A stretch of 64,000 bases of DNA from Escherichia ruysiae (lineage in GTDB: Bacteria > Pseudomonadota > Gammaproteobacteria > Enterobacterales > Enterobacteriaceae): contig NZ_JAVIWS010000001.1 in assembly GCF_031323975.1 (NCBI RefSeq), positions 186,001-250,000 on the forward strand, read 5' to 3'. The notes below the pieces were generated by a model, which did no database searches, was not told where the DNA came from, and worked only from the letters and a program-made list of their open reading frames with translations. Positions 1 through 13,906 of this stretch are shown here, piece by piece (positions within the stretch are counted from its first letter, which is position 1; every line of letters starts with the position of its first letter). The position numbers were made by a program, and so were the translations under genes.

Positions 1-630
<630 letters not shown>

Positions 631-641
631 GGCAGGAATAG

Positions 642-3032
<2,391 letters not shown>

Positions 3033-3036
3033 ACCT

Positions 3037-3336
3037 ATGGCGCTTACAAAAGCTGAAATGTCAGAATATCTGTTTGATAAGCTTGGGCTTAGCAAGCGGG
3101 ATGCCAAAGAACTGGTTGAACTGTTTTTCGAAGAGATCCGTCGCGCTCTGGAGAACGGCGAACAGGTGAAACTCTCTGGTTTTGGTAACTTCGATCTGCG
3201 TGATAAGAATCAACGCCCGGGACGTAACCCGAAAACGGGCGAAGATATTCCCATTACAGCACGGCGCGTGGTGACCTTCAGACCCGGACAGAAGTTAAAG
3301 AGCCGTGTCGAAAACGCTTCGCCCAAAGACGAGTAA
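3037..3336 (+). CDS. ihfA: Integration host factor alpha subunit
   Basis: This 99-residue protein belongs to the HU/IHF DNA-bending family. The N-terminal helices ([20 protein letters not shown]) are followed by the beta-ribbon arm containing [10 protein letters not shown], whose proline intercalates into DNA, and the conserved [13 protein letters not shown] segment. It pairs with IhfB to bend DNA sharply at specific sites in transcription, replication and recombination. It lies four bases behind pheT and is closed by a strong intrinsic terminator, so it is the last gene of the pheST-ihfA transcript. Confidence 0.98.
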
Positions 3337-3348
3337 TCTGATCTAACT

Positions 3349-3374
3349 AAAAAGGCCGCTCTGCGGCCTTTTTT
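3349..3374 (+). terminator. Intrinsic terminator after ihfA
   Basis: AAAGGCCGC and GCGGCCTTT form a 9-bp GC-rich stem with a three-base loop (TCT), followed at once by a T-run and preceded by an A-run. It ends the pheST-ihfA unit; the flanking A and T runs could let it act on both strands. Confidence 0.9.
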
Positions 3375-3436
3375 CTTTTCACTACTGGCGAGTCACCGTA
3401 AAATCAACGAAATGACTCTTCAGCAGAACGGATACC

Positions 3437-4417
3437 ATGCTGACACTTGCCCGCCAACAACAGCGACAAAATGTACGCTGGTTATTTAGCCTGTCAATAT
3501 TAATGCTGCTGGCGCTTCTTTTAAGCCTCTGTGCTGGTGAACAATGGATCTCGCCAACTGACTGGTTTACTCCACGAGGCGAGCTTTTTGTCTGGCAAAT
3601 ACGTCTTCCACGCACGCTGGCTGTATTGCTGGTTGGTGCTGCGCTGGCGTTATCCGGCGCAGTAATGCAGGCGCTATTTGAAAACCCGCTTGCAGAACCA
3701 GGGTTACTCGGCGTCTCTAATGGTGCAGGTGTAGGGCTTATCGCCGCTGTATTGCTGGGGCAAGGGCAATTACCTGAGTGGGCGCTGGGGCTTTGTGCCA
3801 TTGCTGGTGCACTCATTATCACTTTAATTCTCCTGCGTTTTGCCCGCCGTCATCTTTCGACCAGCCGATTATTGCTGGCGGGAGTTGCATTAGGGATTAT
3901 CTGTAGCGCATTAATGACGTGGGCCATTTACTTTTCCACATCGGTTGATTTGCGCCAGTTAATGTACTGGATGATGGGCGGCTTTGGCGGTGTTGACTGG
4001 CGGCAAAGCTGGTTGATGGTGGCGTTGATCCCGGTGTTGTTGTGGATTTGCTGTCAGTCCAGACCGATGAATATGTTAGCTCTTGGCGAGGTCTCGGCGC
4101 GACAGCTGGGGTTGCCTCTTTGGTTCTGGCGCAATGTGCTGGTAGCAGCGACCGGCTGGATGGTCGGCGTCAGTGTGGCGCTTGCTGGTGCTATTGGATT
4201 TATTGGTCTGGTGATCCCGCATATTCTGCGGCTGTGTGGGTTAACCGATCACCGTGTTTTACTTCCTGGCTGTGCTCTGGCAGGCGCTACGGCATTGCTA
4301 CTCGCCGATATTGTCGCTCGTCTGGCACTGATTTCCGCCGAGCTGCCAATTGGTGTAGTCACCGCTACGTTGGGCGCACCGGTGTTTATCTGGCTATTGT
4401 TAAAAGCAGGACGTTAG
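3437..4417 (+). CDS. btuC: Vitamin B12 ABC transporter permease
   Basis: This 326-residue, very hydrophobic protein is of the BtuC/FecCD family, which has ten transmembrane helices. Family landmarks are [23 protein letters not shown] (in shorter form, [10 protein letters not shown] then LALSGAVMQ), [16 protein letters not shown], and the cytoplasmic coupling segment [13 protein letters not shown] that contacts the ATPase. Two BtuC subunits with two BtuD form the inner-membrane cobalamin importer, fed by periplasmic BtuF. btuE and btuD follow in the same direction. The start codon is 78 bases downstream of the T-tract of the ihfA terminator region, so btuC needs its own promoter or read-through. 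Confidence 0.97.
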   Translation: MLTLARQQQRQNVRWLFSLSILMLLALLLSLCAGEQWISPTDWFTPRGELFVWQIRLPRTLAVLLVGAALALSGAVMQALFENPLAEPGLLGVSNGAGVGLIAAVLLGQGQLPEWALGLCAIAGALIITLILLRFARRHLSTSRLLLAGVALGIICSALMTWAIYFSTSVDLRQLMYWMMGGFGGVDWRQSWLMVALIPVLLWICCQSRPMNMLALGEVSARQLGLPLWFWRNVLVAATGWMVGVSVALAGAIGFIGLVIPHILRLCGLTDHRVLLPGCALAGATALLLADIVARLALISAELPIGVVTATLGAPVFIWLLLKAGR

Positions 4418-4479
4418 CCGCAAAAAGACGGTCTATGATTAAAAGCTAAGATTTTTACTGACCACATCCAGGAGACACG

Positions 4480-5031
4480 ATGCAAGATTCCATTCTGACC
4501 ACTGTAGTGAAGGATATCGACGGTGAAGTGACCACGCTGGAGAAATATGCCGGTAATGTACTGTTGATTGTCAATGTCGCCTCAAAGTGTGGCTTAACGC
4601 CGCAATATGAGCAGCTGGAGAATATTCAGAAAGCCTGGGCCGATCGAGGTTTTGTGGTGCTGGGATTCCCGTGCAACCAGTTTCTGGAGCAAGAACCGGG
4701 CAGCGATGAAGAGATTAAAACTTACTGCACCACCACCTGGGGGGTGACGTTCCCGATGTTCAGTAAGATTGAAGTTAATGGCGAAGGACGCCATCCGCTG
4801 TATCAAAAATTGATTGCCGCAGCGCCGACCGCAGTCGCGCCGGAAGAAAGCGGATTCTATGCGCGCATGGTCAGCAAAGGTCGTGCACCGCTGTACCCTG
4901 ATGATATTTTGTGGAATTTTGAGAAATTCCTGGTAGGCAGAGATGGCAAAGTCATCCAGCGTTTTTCCCCGGATATGACGCCGGAAGATCCCATTGTGAT
5001 GGAAAGCATTAAACTGGCGTTGGCAAAATAA
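4480..5031 (+). CDS. btuE: Thioredoxin/glutathione peroxidase BtuE
   Basis: The 183-residue product is a glutathione-peroxidase family enzyme: the catalytic cysteine lies in [12 protein letters not shown] (the position of selenocysteine in animal enzymes), followed by [13 protein letters not shown] and the [14 protein letters not shown] motif carrying the conserved Trp/Asn. It reduces peroxides in the cytoplasm or periplasm with thiol donors. It has no signal peptide despite an old suggestion that it was the periplasmic B12 protein; that role belongs to BtuF. A good Shine-Dalgarno (CAGGAGACACG) precedes the ATG. Its stop codon overlaps the btuD start codon by one base (TAATG), which indicates coupling. 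Confidence 0.96.
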   Translation: MQDSILTTVVKDIDGEVTTLEKYAGNVLLIVNVASKCGLTPQYEQLENIQKAWADRGFVVLGFPCNQFLEQEPGSDEEIKTYCTTTWGVTFPMFSKIEVNGEGRHPLYQKLIAAAPTAVAPEESGFYARMVSKGRAPLYPDDILWNFEKFLVGRDGKVIQRFSPDMTPEDPIVMESIKLALAK

Positions 5032-5780
5032 TGTCTATTGTGATGCAGTTGCAGGATGTAGCGGAATCAACCCGCCTGGGGCCGCTTTCGGGTGAGGTTC
5101 GGGCAGGGGAGATCCTGCATCTGGTGGGGCCGAACGGCGCGGGTAAGAGTACCTTGCTGGCGCGAATGGCCGGAATGACCGGCGGTAAGGGAAGCATTCA
5201 GTTCGCGGGGCAACCACTGGAAGTATGGTCCGCAACAAAACTCGCGCTGCATCGCGCCTATCTTTCACAGCAACAAACACCGCCATTTGCTATGCCGGTC
5301 TGGCATTACCTGACCCTGCATCAGCATGATAAAACGCGTAGCGACCTGTTAAACGATGTCGCCGGGGCGCTGGCTCTTGATGACAAACTCGGACGCAGCA
5401 CTAATCAACTTTCCGGCGGTGAATGGCAACGTGTACGTCTTGCTGCGGTAGTGCTGCAAATCACACCACAAGCCAATCCCGCAGGCCAATTACTGCTTCT
5501 TGATGAGCCGATGAACAGCCTTGACGTTGCGCAACAAAGTGCGTTAGACAAAATTCTGAGCGCGCTGTGCCAGCAAGGGCTAGCGATTGTGATGAGCAGT
5601 CACGATCTCAATCACACATTGCGTCACGCGCATCGGGCATGGCTGCTAAAAGGTGGAAAATTATTGGCCAGTGGACGCAGGGAGGACGTTCTGACACCGC
5701 CGAACCTGGCGCAGGCCTATGGGATGAATTTCCGCCGTCTGGACATTGAAGGTCACAGAATGCTGATTTCGACAGCCTGA
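5031..5780 (+). CDS. btuD: Vitamin B12 ABC transporter ATP-binding protein
   Basis: This is a 249-residue ABC ATPase with Walker [10 protein letters not shown] (about residues 33-41), the signature motif [12 protein letters not shown], Walker B LLLLDEP and the switch histidine in SSHDLNH. It powers BtuC. Its start overlaps the btuE stop. From memory of the K-12 protein there are several substitutions (for example the last residue is Ala rather than Ile), which is one reason to think the strain is not K-12. Confidence 0.97.
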   Translation: MSIVMQLQDVAESTRLGPLSGEVRAGEILHLVGPNGAGKSTLLARMAGMTGGKGSIQFAGQPLEVWSATKLALHRAYLSQQQTPPFAMPVWHYLTLHQHDKTRSDLLNDVAGALALDDKLGRSTNQLSGGEWQRVRLAAVVLQITPQANPAGQLLLLDEPMNSLDVAQQSALDKILSALCQQGLAIVMSSHDLNHTLRHAHRAWLLKGGKLLASGRREDVLTPPNLAQAYGMNFRRLDIEGHRMLISTA

Positions 5781-5857
5781 TAACAATAGCATCTTGAAAA
5801 TCGGGTAATTTCGACGCTAAATTAATGCAAGAATAAAAAACAGAGGATTCGTACGGA

Positions 5858-6322
5858 ATGCGTTTCTGCCTTATTTTAATCACAGCACTGTTTCTGGTCG
5901 GGTGTAGTCACCATAAAGCGCCGCCACCAAACGCCAGACTTTCTGACTCTATTACCGTGATTGCTGGTTTGAACGATCAACTACAAAGCTGGCATGGTAC
6001 ACCTTATCGTTATGGTGGTATGAGTCGTCGCGGGGTTGACTGCTCAGGCTTTGTGGTCGTAACGATGCGCGATCGTTTCGATTTGCAGTTGCCGCGTGAA
6101 ACAAAGCAACAGGCCTCTATCGGTACTCAAATTGATAAAGACGAGTTGCTGCCAGGCGATCTGGTTTTCTTCAAAACCGGCTCTGGGCAAAATGGTTTAC
6201 ATGTGGGTATTTATGATACCAACAACCAATTTATTCACGCCTCTACCAGTAAAGGGGTGATGCGCTCTTCCCTTGATAATGTCTACTGGCAGAAAAATTT
6301 CTGGCAAGCGAGACGAATCTAG
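5858..6322 (+). CDS. nlpC: NlpC/P60-family lipoprotein
   Basis: A 154-residue predicted lipoprotein: the signal peptide MRFCLILITALFLVGC ends in a lipobox with acceptor Cys16. The remainder is an NlpC/P60 cysteine-peptidase domain with the catalytic Cys62 in GVDCSGFVV, His115 in NGLHVGIY and a third polar residue near His127. Members usually cut the D-glutamyl-diaminopimelate bond of peptidoglycan stems; the natural substrate of NlpC itself is not firmly established. It is followed by a very strong terminator. A second gene of the same superfamily, mepH, lies at the other end of the window. Confidence 0.95.
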   Translation: MRFCLILITALFLVGCSHHKAPPPNARLSDSITVIAGLNDQLQSWHGTPYRYGGMSRRGVDCSGFVVVTMRDRFDLQLPRETKQQASIGTQIDKDELLPGDLVFFKTGSGQNGLHVGIYDTNNQFIHASTSKGVMRSSLDNVYWQKNFWQARRI

Positions 6323-6329
6323 TATGTCG

Positions 6330-6362
6330 AAAAGGACGGTGATGATACATCACCGTCCTTTT
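6330..6362 (+). terminator. Intrinsic terminator after nlpC
   Basis: A perfect 15-bp inverted repeat (AAAAGGACGGTGATG / CATCACCGTCCTTTT) around a three-base loop ends in a T-run eight bases after the nlpC stop codon. The A-run on the other side makes it potentially bidirectional. Confidence 0.92.
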
Positions 6363-6565
6363 ACTTCTGAATGCCGTAGTATTTTTCAGACAAAAATTCC
6401 GTAAATGGAATATTCGTTTATAATTAGAATAATCTAAAAAAGGACCCATGAAAAAGTGGTTAACAAGGAACAAATGAAAGTTATCCCTTCTGTTTTTTTT
6501 ATACTTTATGGCCTCATCCTTTTTAGCCGGATTTGTAAAAATATTTCTGGAGAAGGGCGATTACC

Positions 6566-7279
6566 ATGAAGATTTTACTAGATAATGTTTATCATTCTGA
6601 TTGCTATTTCCTGCCGATAAGAGATAGCCGGCAAAATCTTGTTGGGGTTGAAATAATAACCCATTTCTCCAGTGAAGACGGTATGGTTCGCATCCCGACG
6701 ACGCGGGTTATGGCGCAGCTTTCTGAGGAACAGCATTGGCAGCTATTTGCCGAGCAGTTAGAATTACTTAAATCATGCCAACATTTTTTTATTCAACACA
6801 AAATTTTTGCATGGATTAATTTAACGCCACAAGTAGCAAAATTATTATTAGGTGCTAATAATTACGCAGACCAACTATTAAAATTTCCTTTTATTGAATT
6901 GCGGATTAATGAAAATTATCCACAACTTAATGAGGGGAAAGATAATTGTAATCTCTTGCGCTTATCTCAAATTTGTCCATTGGTGTTGGGGGATTTAGGT
7001 GCGGGTAACAGCACCATGAAAGCAATATTTGATGGTCTTTTCACTCGAGTTATGTTGGATAAAGGCTTTGTTCAGCAACAAATAGCTAATACATCCTTCG
7101 CACCATTTATTCGTGCTATTCATACGCAAATTTCGCCTTGTTGCAGCTATATCATTGCGGCAGGTATCGATACCCCAGGAATGTTGGCGCGAATCACACC
7201 GTATGGTTTTCATGCCCTACAAGGATGCTTATGGCCTGCAGTTCCCGTAAGTCAGGTAACAACGCTGGTTCAGCGATAA
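6566..7279 (+). CDS. ydiV: Degenerate EAL-domain anti-FlhDC factor
   Basis: The 237-residue product is a compact EAL-fold protein that lacks the catalytic EAL signature: the place of the usual E-x-L motif reads VGVEIITHFSS, so it is not expected to hydrolyse cyclic di-GMP. In the family YdiV (RflP) binds FlhD, blocks the FlhD4C2 flagellar master regulator and delivers it to ClpXP. The ATG follows GGAGAAGGGCGATTACC. The gene is clearly more AT-rich (runs such as AAATTATTATTAGG) than selO downstream. The 243 bases before it hold the nlpC terminator and an AT-rich stretch that presumably carries its promoter. Confidence 0.95.
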   Translation: MKILLDNVYHSDCYFLPIRDSRQNLVGVEIITHFSSEDGMVRIPTTRVMAQLSEEQHWQLFAEQLELLKSCQHFFIQHKIFAWINLTPQVAKLLLGANNYADQLLKFPFIELRINENYPQLNEGKDNCNLLRLSQICPLVLGDLGAGNSTMKAIFDGLFTRVMLDKGFVQQQIANTSFAPFIRAIHTQISPCCSYIIAAGIDTPGMLARITPYGFHALQGCLWPAVPVSQVTTLVQR

Positions 7280-7302
7280 CCCTTTTGTTTGCTGGTGTTT
7301 AA

Positions 7303-8778
<1,476 letters not shown>

Positions 8779-8781
8779 ACG

Positions 8782-8973
8782 CTACTTTGTCAGCAGCAGC
8801 TTGCCAGCCTGTGTTTTACGGAGCAGATATTCTTGTCCGTCATGATCAATGATCAGTTTGCCATCCGGACCTAACAGTGTCTGGCTGGTAATCCGTCGAA
8901 CAGGCTGTGGGGAAGAGATCTTCTGATTTGCATCCGTTTTAGGCGTGAGTCTGCTGCTGTCCGTATAGCTCAT
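8782..8973 (-). CDS. hemP: HemP family small protein (YdiE)
   Basis: A 63-residue protein starting [16 protein letters not shown]; the longer frame upstream was not used because this start gives the family length. The C-terminal half, [20 protein letters not shown]...[15 protein letters not shown], is the HemP/HmuP domain. HemP proteins accompany haem-uptake genes in other bacteria; the function in Escherichia is not settled. A Fur box lies 24 bases upstream, consistent with iron repression. No other haem gene is adjacent. Confidence 0.9.
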   Translation of the reverse strand: MSYTDSSRLTPKTDANQKISSPQPVRRITSQTLLGPDGKLIIDHDGQEYLLRKTQAGKLLLTK

Positions 8974-8996
8974 AAAAACTAATAATAATTGGTATA

Positions 8997-9015
8997 ACAA
9001 TGATTCTTATTATCA
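8997..9015 (-). promoter_or_regulatory. Fur box upstream of hemP
   Basis: On the minus strand the sequence reads GATAATAAGAATCATTGTT, which matches the 19-bp Fur consensus GATAATGATAATCATTATC at most positions. It sits just before the hemP start, where repression by Fe-Fur would be expected. Confidence 0.75.
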
Positions 9016-9075
9016 ATACAATCTTGCGCCAGGGCAAGTAATAATTCATTGATAAGACAAGATATTGAGTAGAAA

Positions 9076-9099
9076 TGCCCATTCCCGACGGAATGGGCA
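9076..9099 (-). terminator. Hairpin terminator after aroH
   Basis: TGCCCATTCC and GGAATGGGCA form a 10-bp stem six bases past the aroH stop codon; the minus-strand tail is ATTTCTACTC, only moderately T-rich. It separates aroH from the Fur-controlled hemP promoter. Confidence 0.65.
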
Positions 9100-9104
9100 C
9101 GCAT

Positions 9105-10151
9105 TCAGAAGCGGGTATCTACCGCAGAGGCGAGTTTTTCGATCAGGTGTTCAGTATCTTCCCAGCCTAAACATGGATCGGTAATTGACTGACCGTAGGT
9201 GAGTGGCTGACTGCTAACAATTTTTTGTGTACCTTCACGCAGGAAACTTTCCGCCATAATTCCGGCAATCGCCGTAGAGCCATTGCGGATTTGCTGGCAA
9301 ATATCCTCACAAACTTCTAACTGACGGCGGTGCTGCTTCTGACAGTTGCCGTGGCTGAAATCCACCACCAGATGTTCTGGTAAATCAAATTCGTGCAACG
9401 TATCGCAGGCGGCGGCGATATCATCGGCATGATAATTTGGTTTTTTGCCACCACGCATAATAATGTGCCCATACGGGTTGCCACTGGTCTGGTAGATGGT
9501 CATCTGGCCGTTCTTGTCTGGCGAGAGGAACATATGGCTGGCGCGCGCCGCGCGAATCGCGTCCACGGCAATACGCGTGTTGCCATCAGTACCATTTTTA
9601 AAGCCTACCGGGCATGAGAGCGCAGAGGCCATTTCGCGGTGGATCTGGCTTTCGGTAGTGCGTGCGCCAATCGCGCCCCAGCTAATTAAGTCGGCAATAA
9701 ACTGACCGGTCACCATATCGAGAAATTCGGTCGCGGTGGGGACGCCCAGCTCATTTACCTGTAACAGTAACTTACGCGCCAGTTCGAGGCCGTGATTTAC
9801 GCGATAGCTGCCGTTTAAATCCGGGTCGGAAATTAATCCTTTCCAGCCGACAACGGTTCGTGGTTTTTCAAAATAGGTGCGCATTACGATTTCCAGCCGT
9901 GACTGGTACTGGTTGCGCAGTGCCTGCAGACGGGTGGCGTACTCCATTGCAGCGGTAAGATCGTGGATCGAGCAGGGGCCAATAATGACCAACAGTCGCT
10001 TGTCTTCACCATTCAGTATTTTTTCAATTCTACGGCGGGAATCGGTGACATGGCTGGCGACGCCAGGCGTTACGGGATACCGTAGCGCGAGTTCGGCGGG
10101 CGTTACCAGACTCTCGATACGCGCAGTACGGAGTTCGTCAGTTCTGTTCAT
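9105..10151 (-). CDS. aroH: DAHP synthase, tryptophan-sensitive
   Basis: This 348-residue class I 3-deoxy-D-arabino-heptulosonate-7-phosphate synthase condenses PEP and erythrose-4-phosphate, the first step of the shikimate pathway. Family motifs include RLLVIIGPCSIHD, RTYFEKPRTVVGWKGLI, ARTTESQIHRE, GFKNGTDG and DFSHGNCQK. The paralogue is identified as the tryptophan-feedback enzyme by its position beside ppsR and by the TrpR-type operator upstream. It is a single-gene unit with its own terminator. Two later enzymes of the same pathway, aroD and ydiB, lie 13 kb away in this window. Confidence 0.96.
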   Translation of the reverse strand: MNRTDELRTARIESLVTPAELALRYPVTPGVASHVTDSRRRIEKILNGEDKRLLVIIGPCSIHDLTAAMEYATRLQALRNQYQSRLEIVMRTYFEKPRTVVGWKGLISDPDLNGSYRVNHGLELARKLLLQVNELGVPTATEFLDMVTGQFIADLISWGAIGARTTESQIHREMASALSCPVGFKNGTDGNTRIAVDAIRAARASHMFLSPDKNGQMTIYQTSGNPYGHIIMRGGKKPNYHADDIAAACDTLHEFDLPEHLVVDFSHGNCQKQHRRQLEVCEDICQQIRNGSTAIAGIMAESFLREGTQKIVSSQPLTYGQSITDPCLGWEDTEHLIEKLASAVDTRF

Positions 10152-10297
10152 TACAAGTCTCAGAAATTTGTTGCTTCAACGGCAGGGATGCCAAGAAGTG
10201 ATGCGCATCACGATAAACCAATCCCTGCTGATTTCAAGTGCGAGGCAGGCAACACTTCGCTCAATTGACGGCATAATAACAAAAAAACGAACCTTTA

Positions 10298-10314
10298 TAC
10301 TAGTTCCCTAGTAC
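10298..10314 (-). promoter_or_regulatory. TrpR operator of aroH
   Basis: The minus strand reads GTACTAGGGAACTAGTA, a near-palindrome with two CTAG half-sites spaced as in known TrpR operators (CTAGTTAACTAG core). It lies about 150 bases before aroH, and a TATTAT-like -10 element (minus strand TTGTTATTATGCC) follows about 20 bases downstream, so the repressor would cover the -35 region, as described for aroH. It also spans the stop codon of ppsR. Confidence 0.8.
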
Positions 10315-11141
10315 ATTCGGCGACTAAGACCCATGATATCGAGGATCTTGGTGGCAATCTCTTCTACCGAATAATTGGTACTGTTGATCCACGGGATCTG
10401 ATTTTTACGGTACAACGCTTCTACTTCCGCGACTTCCATCCGGCACTGACGAAGCGAGGCATAGCGGCTGTTTTCCCGACGTTCTTCACGAATAGCCGCC
10501 AGACGCTCTGGGTCGATGGTCAGCCCGAACAGTTTATGCTGTAGCGGTTTAAGTGACGCGGGCAGCACCAGATTATCCATGTCATCAGCAATGAAGGGGT
10601 AGTTTGCCGCGCGGATACCAAACTGCATCGCCAGATACAGACTGGTGGGAGTTTTACCGCAGCGAGAAACGCCGAGCAGGATCACCTGTGCCTGATCCAG
10701 ATTGCGCAACGAAATACCGTCATCGTGGGCGAGGGTGTAATCAATCGCCGCAATACGTGCATCATATTTATTCAGATTATTGGGATTCAGGCCGTGAGTA
10801 CGGTGAGCAATCGGCGTTGGGTCCAGTTTCATCTCTTGTTGTAGCGGTGCAACCAGCGCCTGAACGATATCCTGGCAAAAGCCTTCACTTTGCAAAATGA
10901 TGGCGCGAATTTCCGGCAACACGATGGAGTAGAAGACCAGCGGGCGCACACCTGTCTGCTGATAAATCGCGTCTATTTGGTCTTTCACCGCCCGTGCACG
11001 GCTCTCATTTTCGACAAACGGCAGCGTAATGCTGCTGATAGTAACAGGAAATTGCGACATCACTGCGTGTCCTAATACCTCCGCAGTTATTGCCGTACCA
11101 TCAGAAATATAAAAAACGTGGCGATCAACAGCATTATCCAT
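10308..11141 (-). CDS. ppsR: PEP synthetase regulatory protein (kinase/pyrophosphorylase)
   Basis: A 277-residue DUF299-family protein. It inactivates PEP synthetase by ADP-dependent phosphorylation of a conserved threonine next to the catalytic histidine and reactivates it by phosphate-dependent removal. The nucleotide-binding loop [15 protein letters not shown] is at about residues 153-167, and the N-terminal [17 protein letters not shown] is typical. It is divergent from its target ppsA, which is strong contextual support. Its TAG stop lies within the aroH operator. Confidence 0.95.
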   Translation of the reverse strand: MDNAVDRHVFYISDGTAITAEVLGHAVMSQFPVTISSITLPFVENESRARAVKDQIDAIYQQTGVRPLVFYSIVLPEIRAIILQSEGFCQDIVQALVAPLQQEMKLDPTPIAHRTHGLNPNNLNKYDARIAAIDYTLAHDDGISLRNLDQAQVILLGVSRCGKTPTSLYLAMQFGIRAANYPFIADDMDNLVLPASLKPLQHKLFGLTIDPERLAAIREERRENSRYASLRQCRMEVAEVEALYRKNQIPWINSTNYSVEEIATKILDIMGLSRRMY

Positions 11142-11472
11142 TTTGTTCTTCCTGTGATGCAGACATAATTCTATGAAAGCATAAATTAAAAATGCACAGA
11201 AGCGTAGAACGTTATGCCGGGTTTATAAAATGAACCTTCAATTTTATTTTTTATGAAAACAGCATTTCATTTTTCGGTTTCGTTTATACCGATGGTTTGT
11301 GTGGGAATTATCGAAGATAACAGATTTGCGCAACGCTGGGATCAGTCTTAAAAAGTAAAAAAATATATTTGCTTGAACGATTCACCGTTTTTTCCATCCG
11401 GTTAAATATGCAAAGATAAATGCGCAGAAATGTGTTTCTCAAACCGTTCATTTATCACAAAAGGATTGTTCG
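11142..11472. promoter_or_regulatory. ppsR-ppsA divergent promoter region with a Cra site
   Basis: This 331-base AT-rich region separates the divergent ppsR and ppsA. The sequence TTGAACGATTCACC at 11373-11386 matches the Cra (FruR) consensus TGAAWCGNTHHW and lies about 90 bases before the ppsA start, where Cra is known to activate ppsA for gluconeogenesis. A gene-free ppsA leader of roughly 50 bases follows (TAAATATGCAAAGATAAAT is a plausible -10 area). No small reading frame is convincing. Confidence 0.7.
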
Positions 11473-13851
11473 ATGTCCAACAATGGCTCGTCACCGCTGG
11501 TGCTTTGGTATAACCAACTCGGCATGAATGATGTAGACAGGGTTGGGGGCAAAAATGCCTCCCTGGGTGAAATGATTACTAACCTTTCCGGAATGGGCGT
11601 TTCCGTTCCGAATGGTTTCGCCACAACCGCCGATGCGTTTAATCAGTTTCTGGATCAAAGCGGCGTAAACCAGCGCATTTATGAACTGCTGGATAAAACG
11701 GATATTGACGATGTTACCCAGCTTGCGAAAGCAGGTGCGCAAATCCGCCAGTGGATTATCGACACTCCCTTCCAGCCTGAGCTGGAAAACGCCATCCGCG
11801 AAGCCTATGCACAGCTTTCCGCCGATGACGAAAACGCCTCTTTTGCGGTGCGCTCCTCCGCCACCGCAGAAGACATGCCGGACGCCTCCTTCGCCGGTCA
11901 GCAGGAAACCTTCCTCAACGTTCAGGGTTTTGACGCCGTACTGGTGGCAGTGAAGCATGTCTTTGCTTCCCTGTTTAACGATCGTGCCATCTCTTATCGC
12001 GTTCACCAGGGGTACGATCACCGTGGCGTCGCGCTCTCCGCCGGTGTTCAGCGGATGGTGCGTTCCGACCTCGCGTCCTCTGGCGTGATGTTCTCCATTG
12101 ATACCGAATCCGGTTTCGACCAGGTGGTGTTTATCACTTCCGCATGGGGGCTCGGTGAGATGGTTGTGCAGGGCGCGGTTAACCCGGATGAATTTTACGT
12201 GCATAAACCGACGCTGGCGGCGAATCGCCCGGCTATCGTGCGCCGTACCATGGGGTCGAAAAAAATCCGCATGGTCTACGCGCCGACCCAGGAACACGGC
12301 AAACAAGTTAAAATTGAAGACGTACCGCAGGAACAACGTGACATCTTCTCGCTGACCAATGAAGAAGTGCAGGAGCTGGCAAAACAGGCCGTACAAATTG
12401 AGAAACACTACGGTCGCCCGATGGATATTGAGTGGGCGAAAGACGGCCACACCGGCAAACTGTTTATTGTGCAGGCGCGTCCGGAAACCGTGCGTTCACG
12501 CGGCCAGGTCATGGAACGTTATACGCTGCATTCACAGGGCAAGATTATCGCCGAAGGCCGTGCTATCGGTCATCGCATTGGCGCGGGGCCGGTGAAAGTC
12601 ATTCATGACATCAGCGAAATGAACCGCATCGAACCCGGTGACGTTCTGGTCACTGACATGACCGACCCGGACTGGGAACCGATCATGAAGAAAGCATCAG
12701 CCATCGTCACCAACCGTGGCGGTCGTACCTGTCACGCGGCGATCATCGCACGCGAACTGGGTATTCCGGCGGTGGTTGGCTGCGGCGATGCGACCGAACG
12801 GATGAAAGACGGTGAGAATGTCACTGTTTCTTGTGCTGAAGGCGATACCGGTTACGTTTATGCCGAGTTGCTGGAATTTAGCGTGAAAAGCTCCAGCGTG
12901 GAAACCATGCCGGATCTGCCGCTGAAAGTGATGATGAACGTCGGTAACCCGGATCGTGCGTTTGACTTCGCCTGCTTGCCAAATGAAGGCGTAGGTCTGG
13001 CGCGCCTGGAATTTATCATCAACCGCATGATTGGCGTTCACCCGCGTGCACTGCTTGAGTTTGACGACCAGGAACCGCAGCTGCAAAACGAAATCCGCGA
13101 GATGATGAAAGGCTTTGATTCTCCGCGTGAATTTTACGTTGGTCGTCTGACTGAAGGGATCGCGACGCTGGGCGCAGCGTTTTATCCGAAGCGCGTCATT
13201 GTCCGTCTCTCTGATTTTAAATCCAACGAATATGCTAACCTGGTCGGTGGCGAACGTTACGAGCCGCATGAAGAGAACCCGATGCTGGGCTTCCGTGGCG
13301 CCGGTCGCTACGTTTCTGATAGCTTCCGCGACTGCTTCGCGCTGGAGTGTGAAGCGGTGAAACGTGTGCGCAACGACATGGGGTTAACCAACGTTGAGAT
13401 CATGATCCCGTTCGTGCGTACCGTTGACCAGGCGAAAGCGGTGGTTGAAGAACTGGCGCGTCAGGGACTGAAACGTGGTGAGAACGGTCTGAAGATCATC
13501 ATGATGTGTGAAATTCCGTCCAACGCCTTGCTGGCAGAACAGTTCCTCGAATATTTCGACGGCTTCTCTATCGGCTCAAACGACATGACGCAGCTGACGC
13601 TTGGCCTGGATCGTGACTCCGGCGTGGTGTCTGAACTGTTCGATGAGCGCAACGATGCCGTGAAAGCACTGTTGTCGATGGCAATCCGTGCCGCGAAGAA
13701 ACAGGGCAAATACGTCGGGATTTGCGGTCAGGGGCCATCTGACCACGAAGACTTTGCAGCATGGTTGATGGAAGAGGGAATCGACAGCCTGTCTCTGAAC
13801 CCAGACACTGTAGTGCAAACCTGGTTAAGTCTGGCTGAACTGAAGAAATAA
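11473..13851 (+). CDS. ppsA: Phosphoenolpyruvate synthetase
   Basis: The 792-residue enzyme converts pyruvate, ATP and water to PEP, AMP and phosphate for growth on three-carbon compounds. The order is an ATP-grasp nucleotide-binding domain ([30 protein letters not shown]), a swivelling phosphohistidine domain with catalytic His in [18 protein letters not shown], and a TIM-barrel PEP/pyruvate domain ([44 protein letters not shown]). The threonine two residues before the catalytic histidine (GGRTCH) is the site modified by PpsR. Shine-Dalgarno is AAAGGATTG. It is activated by Cra (site above). Confidence 0.98.
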   Translation: MSNNGSSPLVLWYNQLGMNDVDRVGGKNASLGEMITNLSGMGVSVPNGFATTADAFNQFLDQSGVNQRIYELLDKTDIDDVTQLAKAGAQIRQWIIDTPFQPELENAIREAYAQLSADDENASFAVRSSATAEDMPDASFAGQQETFLNVQGFDAVLVAVKHVFASLFNDRAISYRVHQGYDHRGVALSAGVQRMVRSDLASSGVMFSIDTESGFDQVVFITSAWGLGEMVVQGAVNPDEFYVHKPTLAANRPAIVRRTMGSKKIRMVYAPTQEHGKQVKIEDVPQEQRDIFSLTNEEVQELAKQAVQIEKHYGRPMDIEWAKDGHTGKLFIVQARPETVRSRGQVMERYTLHSQGKIIAEGRAIGHRIGAGPVKVIHDISEMNRIEPGDVLVTDMTDPDWEPIMKKASAIVTNRGGRTCHAAIIARELGIPAVVGCGDATERMKDGENVTVSCAEGDTGYVYAELLEFSVKSSSVETMPDLPLKVMMNVGNPDRAFDFACLPNEGVGLARLEFIINRMIGVHPRALLEFDDQEPQLQNEIREMMKGFDSPREFYVGRLTEGIATLGAAFYPKRVIVRLSDFKSNEYANLVGGERYEPHEENPMLGFRGAGRYVSDSFRDCFALECEAVKRVRNDMGLTNVEIMIPFVRTVDQAKAVVEELARQGLKRGENGLKIIMMCEIPSNALLAEQFLEYFDGFSIGSNDMTQLTLGLDRDSGVVSELFDERNDAVKALLSMAIRAAKKQGKYVGICGQGPSDHEDFAAWLMEEGIDSLSLNPDTVVQTWLSLAELKK

Positions 13852-13855
13852 AATA

Positions 13856-13886
13856 TAGCCCCGGCGGCATATTGTCGCCGGGGCTA
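13856..13886. terminator. Hairpin between convergent ppsA and fadK
   Basis: TAGCCCCGGCG and CGCCGGGGCTA form an 11-bp perfect stem starting five bases after the ppsA stop. The T-tract is poor on both strands, so it could be a weak terminator or a 3'-end stabiliser. Confidence 0.6.
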
Positions 13887-13906
13887 GCTATTCGCGGATA
13901 CGAATC

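Noticed and set aside
11491..12450. A 319-codon frame antisense to ppsA
   Set aside because: Same reason: mirror of strongly biased codons in a conserved gene, with no independent start signal.
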